From assembly GCA_035689165.1 (NCBI GenBank), contig DASSLZ010000275.1, positions 1 through 18,443 on the forward strand: a stretch of DNA of 18,443 nt, given 5' to 3'. The DNA comes from DASQJL01 sp035689165. Lineage in GTDB: Bacteria; Eisenbacteria; RBG-16-71-46; SZUA-252. The position numbers and the translations under genes were made by a program. The notes beneath the pieces were generated by a model that worked only from the letters and a program-made list of their open reading frames with translations, did not search any database and had not been told where the DNA came from. Positions within the stretch are counted from its first letter, which is position 1, and every line of letters starts with the position of its first letter. Positions 13,473 through 18,443 of this stretch are shown here, piece by piece.

Positions 13473-14867
13473 GTGTACGGACGCATCCGGAGGATCCACC
13501 TGGTGGGTATCGGCGGGAGCGGGATGAGCGGGATCGCCGAGGTGCTGCTCAACCTGGGTTACGAGGTGACCGGCTCCGACCCGAAAGAGGGGGAGGCGGT
13601 CGCGCGGCTTCGCGACATCGGCGCGCGGATCGCGTCCACGCACGACGCCATGCACGTGGTGGGCGCGGACGTCGTGGTGGTCTCGAGCGCCATTCCCGAA
13701 ACCAATCCCGAGATCCGCCGCGCCCGCGCGCTCGGCATCCCGGTGATCCCGCGCGCGGAGATGCTCGCGGAGCTGATGCGGATCAAGACGTCCGTCGCCG
13801 TCGCGGGAGCGCACGGCAAGACGACGACGACCTCCATGGTGGGGGAGATCCTCGCCAACGGCGGCCTCGACCCGACGGTGATCGTGGGCGGCCGCCTCAA
13901 GACCGTGGGCGCGCACGCGCGCCTGGGGCAGGGCCCCTTCCTGGTGGCCGAGGCCGACGAGAGCGACGGGTCCTTCCTGCTCCTCGCGCCGACGATCGCC
14001 GTGATCACGAACATCGACGCCGAGCACCTGGACTATCACAAGTCGCTCGAGGGGGTGCAGCTCGCGTTCACGGCGTTCGCGAACCGGATCCCCTTCTACG
14101 GCACGATCATCCTGCCCGGCGACGACCCGAACGCCGCGCCGATCCGCGCGCGCGCCAAGCGTCGCGCGCTGACCTACGGCTTCACGCCGGGACTCGACTT
14201 CGAGGGGAAGAACCTGGACGTGGGACCCGCCGGCGTGCGGTTCGATCTGCTCGTGCGCGGCGAGTCGGAGGGCTCGATCGAGCTCTCGGTCGCCGGCGCG
14301 CACAACGCGCGGAACGCGCTCGCCGCGCTCGCCGTCGGCTGGGAGCTGGGCGTTCCGATCGCGGCGATCCGCGGCGCCCTCCGGAGCTTCGCCGGTGTCG
14401 GGCGGCGGCTGGAGCGGCGCGGGGATCTCCTCGGGGCGCTCTGGATCGACGACTACGGCCATCACCCCACGGAGATCGAGGCCGCGATCGCCGCGCTGCG
14501 CGCCACCTACGAGCGGCGGATCGTCGCGGTCTTCCAGCCGCACCGCTACACGCGCACGCACGCGCTGGCCGACCGCTTCGCGACGGCTTTCCGCGGCGCG
14601 GCCGAGCTGGTGCTCCTCCCGATCTATCCCGCGGGCGAGGCGCCGATCCCGGGCGTCACCGCGGAGTCGCTGGCCGAGCGGATTCGCGGAGGCAGCGGCG
14701 TGACGGTGCGCTACGCCGCCGATTACGACGACGCGGCGCGCGTCGCGCGCGACCTGGTGCGCGACGGGGACCTTTTCCTCACGATCGGCGCGGGCGACGT
14801 CTTCAAGGTCGGCGAGATCATCCTGGCGGAGGGGGAAAACGCCCCCGCCGCGGCGGGGCGCGCGTGA
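13473..14867 (+). CDS. murC: UDP-N-acetylmuramate--L-alanine ligase MurC
   Basis: Starts the peptide stem by joining L-alanine to UDP-MurNAc with ATP. The 464 residues show the N-terminal G-I-G-G-S-G-M-S-G-I-A-E loop (12-23), the P-loop A-G-A-H-G-K-T-T-T (111-119; H before G-K-T is typical of MurC), E-A-D-E-S-D-G-S-F-L (160-169), N-I-D-A-E-H-L-D-Y-H (180-189), A-H-N-A-R-N-A-L-A, D-D-Y-G-H-H-P-T-E-I and F-Q-P-H-R-Y-T-R-T. GTG 13473 begins two bases after the murG stop; GGAG lies 14 bases upstream, which is far, so reinitiation after murG is likely. Its stop overlaps the ftsQ GTG. In many bacteria murB and ddl would come next; here ftsQ follows directly. Confidence 0.95.
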   Translation: MYGRIRRIHLVGIGGSGMSGIAEVLLNLGYEVTGSDPKEGEAVARLRDIGARIASTHDAMHVVGADVVVVSSAIPETNPEIRRARALGIPVIPRAEMLAELMRIKTSVAVAGAHGKTTTTSMVGEILANGGLDPTVIVGGRLKTVGAHARLGQGPFLVAEADESDGSFLLLAPTIAVITNIDAEHLDYHKSLEGVQLAFTAFANRIPFYGTIILPGDDPNAAPIRARAKRRALTYGFTPGLDFEGKNLDVGPAGVRFDLLVRGESEGSIELSVAGAHNARNALAALAVGWELGVPIAAIRGALRSFAGVGRRLERRGDLLGALWIDDYGHHPTEIEAAIAALRATYERRIVAVFQPHRYTRTHALADRFATAFRGAAELVLLPIYPAGEAPIPGVTAESLAERIRGGSGVTVRYAADYDDAARVARDLVRDGDLFLTIGAGDVFKVGEIILAEGENAPAAAGRA

Positions 14868-15715
14868 GAGCGGGCTACCGGGCGCTCCCTTCCTGGAAGA
14901 AGCCGGCGGTGAAGCGGCGCCGCCGGAGAATCGTGATGCTCCTCGCTCTGAGCGCGCTCGCCACCCTGACGGCGCCGCTCGCCGTGAAGCCCGCGGCGCG
15001 CGCCCTGGGATCGCTCCAGCCGTTCCAGGTGCGCTCGATCGAGGTGTCCGGACTTCTCTACCTGGCGCCCGAGGAGATCCGCTCGAGCGTCGCCCAGGCG
15101 GGGGCGCGCGTCGGGGACAACCTCCTCCTCGTCAGCCCGGCGCGCGTGGAGGCCGGGATCGAGAAGAACGCGCGCGTGGAGCGCGCGCAGGTCCTGCGCG
15201 TACCCGGAAAGCTGATCGTGCGCGTGACCGAGCGACGGACCTTCGTGCTGGTGAGCGCGGGGTCGCTCCTCGAGGTGGACGCCGACGGCACCGTCCTCTC
15301 GCCGCTGAAGCGCGGGCTGGTCGCCGACCGCCCGATCGTCACGGGGCTCAAGATCCGTCCCGCCGCCCCCGGCTCCAAGCTCTCGGGCGAACGGATGCAG
15401 GACCTGCTTCGCCTGGTGCGGCTCCTCGAGTCGCCCGAGGTGGGGCTGGTCTCCGAGATTTCCGAGATCGCGTCCGACGCGCCGGCGCGGGCCGTGCTCC
15501 GCACGTCGCGCGACCAGATACCGATCGTCGTCGACCCCGAGCGGGTGACGCTGGCCGCGATGCGCGCGGTCGCCGCCACGCTCCGGGACGTCAGGGAACG
15601 AGACCGCCGCGTCCTCGTCATGGATGCGCGGTACCGAGGGCAGGTCGTGGTGCGCTGCGGCCCGGACAGCTCGACGGGCGCGCGCACGGGCGTGGATCCG
15701 CGGGCCAAAGTCTAG
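14864..15715 (+). CDS. ftsQ: Cell division protein FtsQ (POTRA domain)
   Basis: Bitopic divisome protein expected to form a complex with FtsL and FtsB. The 283 residues begin with a strongly basic cytoplasmic segment (W-K-K-P-A-V-K then five Arg/Lys, 11-22), a single transmembrane helix (about 23-41), a POTRA domain (about 54-123; I-E-V-S-G-L-L-Y-L-A-P-E-E-I at the start and L-I-V-R-V-T-E-R at the end), and a FtsQ/DivIB beta domain with L-L-E-V-D-A-D-G-T-V-L. Topology, domain order and position between murC and ftsA all agree. GTG 14864 overlaps the murC stop. The last 20 residues or so are probably disordered. Confidence 0.92.
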   Translation: MRAGYRALPSWKKPAVKRRRRRIVMLLALSALATLTAPLAVKPAARALGSLQPFQVRSIEVSGLLYLAPEEIRSSVAQAGARVGDNLLLVSPARVEAGIEKNARVERAQVLRVPGKLIVRVTERRTFVLVSAGSLLEVDADGTVLSPLKRGLVADRPIVTGLKIRPAAPGSKLSGERMQDLLRLVRLLESPEVGLVSEISEIASDAPARAVLRTSRDQIPIVVDPERVTLAAMRAVAATLRDVRERDRRVLVMDARYRGQVVVRCGPDSSTGARTGVDPRAKV

Positions 15716-15738
15716 CCAGGGGCGCCGGGAGGGGAGGA

Positions 15739-16965
15739 ATGGAAGCCAAGATCTACGCGGGGCTGGACATCGGGACGACCAAGATCACCGCCATCGTCGC
15801 CGAGCCGGACGAGAACGGCGAGTCGCTGCGCATCATCGGCGTGGGCACCGCCCCGTCCGACGGCTTGAAGCGCGGCGTCGTCGTGAACCTCGAGAAGACG
15901 GTGCGCTCGATCCAGCACGCGCTGGAAGAAGCGGAGCGCGTCTCGGGACGATCGATCAAGAGCGTGTGGGCCGGCATCGCCGGGGACCACATCCGCGGAC
16001 TCACCAGCCGGGGCGTCATCGCGGTCTCCCGCAAGGACGCGGAGATCCGCCAGAACGACGTGGCGCGCGTCATCGAGGCCGCCAAGGCGGTCGCGATTCC
16101 GGCCGACCGGGAGATCCTGCACGTCCTGCCGCAAGAATTCATCGTGGACGACCAGGAGGGAATCCGCGATCCGGTCGGGATGAGCGGCGTGCGGCTCGAG
16201 GCCGAGGCGCACATCATCACGGGCGCCGCCGCGGCGTGCCGGAACGTGATCCGCGCCGCCGAGCGCGCCGGCGTGCACGTCGAGGAGCTGGTGCTGGAGC
16301 CGCTCGCCTCGGCGAACGCGGTGCTCGCTCCCGACGAGAAGGACCTGGGCGTGGCGCTCCTCGACATCGGCGGAGGGACCACCGACGTGGCGGTCTTTTT
16401 CGAGGGGGCGATCCGCCACACGGCGGTGATCGGCCTGGGCGGATCGAACGTGACGAACGACCTGGCCATCGGCCTTCGCACGCCGGTGGAGCGGGCGGAA
16501 ATCTTGAAGCTGGGGAGCGGGTGCGCGCTGACCTCCATGGTGCGTCCCGACGAGACGGTGAAGGTGCCGAGCGTGGGGGGGCGGCCCGACCGGGACATCT
16601 CCCGCCACATGCTCGCGATGATGATCGAGCCGCGGGTGGAGGAGATTTTCGCGATGGCCAATCGCGAGATCCGGAAGAGCCACGTCGCCGACCTCCTGGG
16701 GGCCGGCGTGGTGCTGACGGGAGGCGCCTCGTCGCTCCCCGGCATGCCCGAGCTCGCGGAGCAGGTCTTCGACCTGCCGGTGCGGCGGGGCATTCCGACC
16801 GGCGTGACGGGCATGGTCGAAGCGGTTTCGGATCCCCGGTTCGCGACGGGTGTGGGGCTGGCGCAGCACGCGTTCTGGAACGACGCGAGCCCGCACGTCG
16901 CCGGAGAGGGATTGTTCGGGCGGATCTCGATCGGGATCCGCCGCTGGATCGAGGAGCTGGTCTAG
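15739..16965 (+). CDS. ftsA: Cell division protein FtsA
   Basis: Actin-like ATPase that tethers FtsZ filaments to the inner membrane and recruits later divisome proteins. The 408 residues contain the actin-fold phosphate-1 loop G8-L-D-I-G-T-T-K15, the FtsA-specific 1C subdomain (about 84-160), the phosphate-2 loop D-I-G-G-G-T-T-D-V (209-217), and the adenosine motif near T-G-G-A-S (327-331). The last 17 residues (391-407, G-L-F-G-R-I-S-I-G-I-R-R-W-I) form the amphipathic membrane-targeting helix. The ATG follows a long purine run (GGGAGG at 15727-15732) and comes 23 bases after the ftsQ stop, one of the few real gaps in the cluster, consistent with higher independent translation. Confidence 0.97.
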   Translation: MEAKIYAGLDIGTTKITAIVAEPDENGESLRIIGVGTAPSDGLKRGVVVNLEKTVRSIQHALEEAERVSGRSIKSVWAGIAGDHIRGLTSRGVIAVSRKDAEIRQNDVARVIEAAKAVAIPADREILHVLPQEFIVDDQEGIRDPVGMSGVRLEAEAHIITGAAAACRNVIRAAERAGVHVEELVLEPLASANAVLAPDEKDLGVALLDIGGGTTDVAVFFEGAIRHTAVIGLGGSNVTNDLAIGLRTPVERAEILKLGSGCALTSMVRPDETVKVPSVGGRPDRDISRHMLAMMIEPRVEEIFAMANREIRKSHVADLLGAGVVLTGGASSLPGMPELAEQVFDLPVRRGIPTGVTGMVEAVSDPRFATGVGLAQHAFWNDASPHVAGEGLFGRISIGIRRWIEELV

Positions 16966-17027
16966 ACGTGAGGGTTCGGGGGAGCTGGGCTTTGGGGATG
17001 ACCGGAGGCACCGGCGGACACGCAACA

Positions 17028-17033
17028 GGGAGG
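17028..17033 (+). promoter_or_regulatory. Ribosome binding site of ftsZ
   Basis: GGGAGG lies 8 bases before ATG 17042 but only 2 bases before the in-frame ATG at 17036. The spacing favours 17042 as the ftsZ start. Confidence 0.65.
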
Positions 17034-17041
17034 GGATGACG

Positions 17042-18337
17042 ATGTTCGAGTTGGTCGATGAGGGTGGGGAGCGGTCCGGAGCCTCGATCAAGGTGATCGG
17101 CGTCGGGGGCGCGGGCGGGAACGCGGTCAATCGCATGATGGAATCCGGCCTCACGGGCGTGGAGTTCATCGTGGCGAACACGGATGCGCAGGTGCTGGTT
17201 CAGTCGCGCTGCCCGCGGAAGATCCAGCTGGGCACCGCGATCACGAAGGGCCTCGGCTCGGGAGCGAACCCCGCGGTCGGGCGTCAGTCGGCGGAAGCGG
17301 ACGAGGAAGTGATCCAGGAGGCGCTCTCCGGATCGGACATGGTGTTCGTGACGGCCGGCATGGGCGGCGGCACGGGCACCGGCGCGGCACCGGTGGTGGC
17401 GCGGATCGCGCGCTCGCTGGGCGCTCTGACGGTGGGCGTCGTCACCAAGCCCTTCGAGTTCGAGGGGCGGCGGCGCGCGCAGTCGGCGGACGAGGGCCTG
17501 CGGGAGCTGCGGGAGAACGTGGACACGCTGATCGTGATCCCGAACCAGCGGCTGCTCGCGATCGTGGAGAAGAACACGCCGCTCCGCGACGCGTTCAAGA
17601 CGGCGGACCAGGTGCTGCACCACGCCACGAAGGGGATCTCGGACCTGATCACGGTCCCGGGTCTGGTGAACCTGGACTTCGCCGACGTGAAGACGGTCAT
17701 GGCCGAGCGGGGGAACGCGCTCATGGGCGCGGGCTACGCGACCGGCCCGACGCGCGCCTACGAAGCGGCGCAGTCGGCGGTGTCGAGCCCGCTGCTCGAC
17801 GACATCTCGATCTCCGGCGCCGAGGCGCTGCTGGTGAACGTCACCGGCGGCGAGTCGATGACGCTGCACGAGATCAGCGAGGCGGTGTCGGTGGTCGTGG
17901 ACGCGGCGGGTCACGAAGCGAACGTGATCTTCGGCGCCGTGATCGACGACCGCATGGGCGACGGCCTCTCGATCACGGTCATCGCGACGGGCTTCGGGCG
18001 GGCCGAGGCGAAGATGCGCCCGGCAACGATCCCGATGGGGGCGCGCACGCCGGTCGCGCGGCCGCAGGCCGCGCCGGTCGCCGCCTCGGCGGCGGCCCCA
18101 GCTCAGATTTTCGAGCTGGAGCAGCGTCCGGCGATGAAGCAGGTGCGCGCCGCGATGGAGGAGCTGGAAGAAGAGGAAAATGACGCGGTGGAGACGCCGG
18201 AGCCGGCGCCCGCCGCATCGAACGGGCGGCCCTCGTTCCGGATTCCGCCGGGCACCGCCCGTCGGCCGTTCGGGGGACGAGCGATCACCCGGGACAACAT
18301 GGACGTCCCGGCGTTCATCCGGAAGCAAATGGACTAG
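17042..18337 (+). CDS. ftsZ: Cell division GTPase FtsZ
   Basis: Tubulin homologue that forms the Z ring. The 431 residues contain I-K-V-I-G-V-G-G-A-G-G-N-A-V-N (16-30), the tubulin signature G-G-G-T-G-T-G (108-114), T-K-P-F-E-F-E-G (135-142), and the T7 loop N-L-D-F-A-D-V (210-216) that completes the GTPase site of the next subunit. After the core a linker of about 95 residues (325-419) is Ala/Pro-rich with an acidic run of Glu (373-380). It ends in the conserved tail M-D-V-P-A-F-I-R-K-Q (420-429), which binds FtsA and other partners. An ATG two codons upstream (17036) is possible but badly spaced from the ribosome binding site. It follows ftsA after 76 bases with no convincing separate promoter. 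No gene overlaps its end. Confidence 0.97.
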   Translation: MFELVDEGGERSGASIKVIGVGGAGGNAVNRMMESGLTGVEFIVANTDAQVLVQSRCPRKIQLGTAITKGLGSGANPAVGRQSAEADEEVIQEALSGSDMVFVTAGMGGGTGTGAAPVVARIARSLGALTVGVVTKPFEFEGRRRAQSADEGLRELRENVDTLIVIPNQRLLAIVEKNTPLRDAFKTADQVLHHATKGISDLITVPGLVNLDFADVKTVMAERGNALMGAGYATGPTRAYEAAQSAVSSPLLDDISISGAEALLVNVTGGESMTLHEISEAVSVVVDAAGHEANVIFGAVIDDRMGDGLSITVIATGFGRAEAKMRPATIPMGARTPVARPQAAPVAASAAAPAQIFELEQRPAMKQVRAAMEELEEEENDAVETPEPAPAASNGRPSFRIPPGTARRPFGGRAITRDNMDVPAFIRKQMD

Positions 18338-18338
18338 G

Positions 18339-18415
18339 GCCTTAGGGGGAGGGTGTGATCGGCGCAGGGGCGCCGAGAGAGTGAGGTGGCGGCGCCGCTG
18401 CGACGGCGCTAAGGT
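18339..18415 (+). other. Possible structured RNA segment downstream of ftsZ
   Basis: The region begins just after the ftsZ stop. A 7-bp perfect stem TCGGCGC/GCGCCGA with a 4-base loop spans 18359-18376. A second stem GCGCCG/CGGCGC with a 6-base loop spans 18392-18409. An outer pair CCTTAG (18340-18345) and CTAAGG (18409-18414) could enclose both, sharing one base with the second stem, like a three-way junction. There is no U-tract, so it is not a standard intrinsic terminator. It could protect the operon 3' end or be the leader of the next gene, but at this GC content chance hairpins are common. Confidence 0.3.
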
Positions 18416-18423
18416 GCTGTGAA

Positions 18424-18432
18424 GGGGAGGAG
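18424..18432 (+). promoter_or_regulatory. Possible ribosome binding site of a gene beyond the window
   Basis: GGGGAGGAG resembles a Shine-Dalgarno sequence, but no start codon lies at proper spacing before the window ends at 18443. A GTG at 18419 opens a frame to the edge and is an alternative start for the next gene. Confidence 0.3.
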
Positions 18433-18443
18433 CCGGGTCGGCC

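Noticed and set aside
16966..17041. A promoter or regulatory RNA between ftsA and ftsZ
   Set aside because: The 76-bp gap has no acceptable -35/-10 pair and only a 4-bp CCGG self-complementary pair; the ribosome binding site is the only supported element.
16217..18328. 703-codon minus-strand frame opposite ftsA and ftsZ
   Set aside because: It shows the same GC-driven antisense effect; the tail is mostly Arg, Pro and Ser, and no promoter or ribosome binding site was seen.
18180..18422. Small plus-strand frame overlapping the ftsZ 3' end
   Set aside because: It is an out-of-frame, Arg-rich shadow of the FtsZ linker and tail, with no recognisable motif.

Overview
The window is a division and cell wall (dcw) cluster from a high-GC bacterium. 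All genes are on the + strand, and I see no mobile element, CRISPR array, tRNA or rRNA. The order is: end of a glycosyltransferase gene (2-1087); a 201-bp control region (1088-1288); then mraZ, a STAS-domain gene, rsmH, an ftsL-like gene, a PASTA-containing ftsI, murE, murF, mraY, murD, ftsW, murG, murC, ftsQ, ftsA and ftsZ (1289-18337). The last 106 bases hold no complete gene but can fold into hairpins.

The organism is probably a diderm that makes meso-diaminopimelate peptidoglycan: MurE carries the DNPR motif, and FtsA, FtsQ and the full cytoplasmic Mur pathway are present. Extreme GC content, many GTG/TTG starts and four-base stop/start overlaps fit a deep-branching lineage, for example the FCB group (Eisenbacteria- or Gemmatimonadota-like), Acidobacteriota or Myxococcota. 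This placement is inference and I cannot fix the phylum from sequence alone.

The genes form one probable operon. A sigma70-type promoter (TTGACA, 18 bp, TAAAGT) lies just before four repeats spaced exactly 10 bp apart. These match the kind of operator bound by MraZ, the product of the first gene, so the cluster probably carries its own feedback switch. RsmH methylates 16S rRNA. MurC, MurD, MurE and MurF build the UDP-MurNAc-pentapeptide, MraY and MurG turn it into lipid II, and FtsW with FtsI polymerise and cross-link septal peptidoglycan. FtsL and FtsQ tie the synthase to the divisome, and FtsA anchors the FtsZ ring to the membrane. murB and ddl, often found between murC and ftsQ, are not here.

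Most of the cluster is ordinary. The main oddity is a 150-residue STAS-domain protein, translationally coupled to mraZ, whose usual phospho-serine position is replaced (D-F-R instead of D-S-S/T). Others are the four-box operator followed by a leader hairpin, a murG without a clear start codon, a long FtsL-like protein, and a possible structured RNA after ftsZ.
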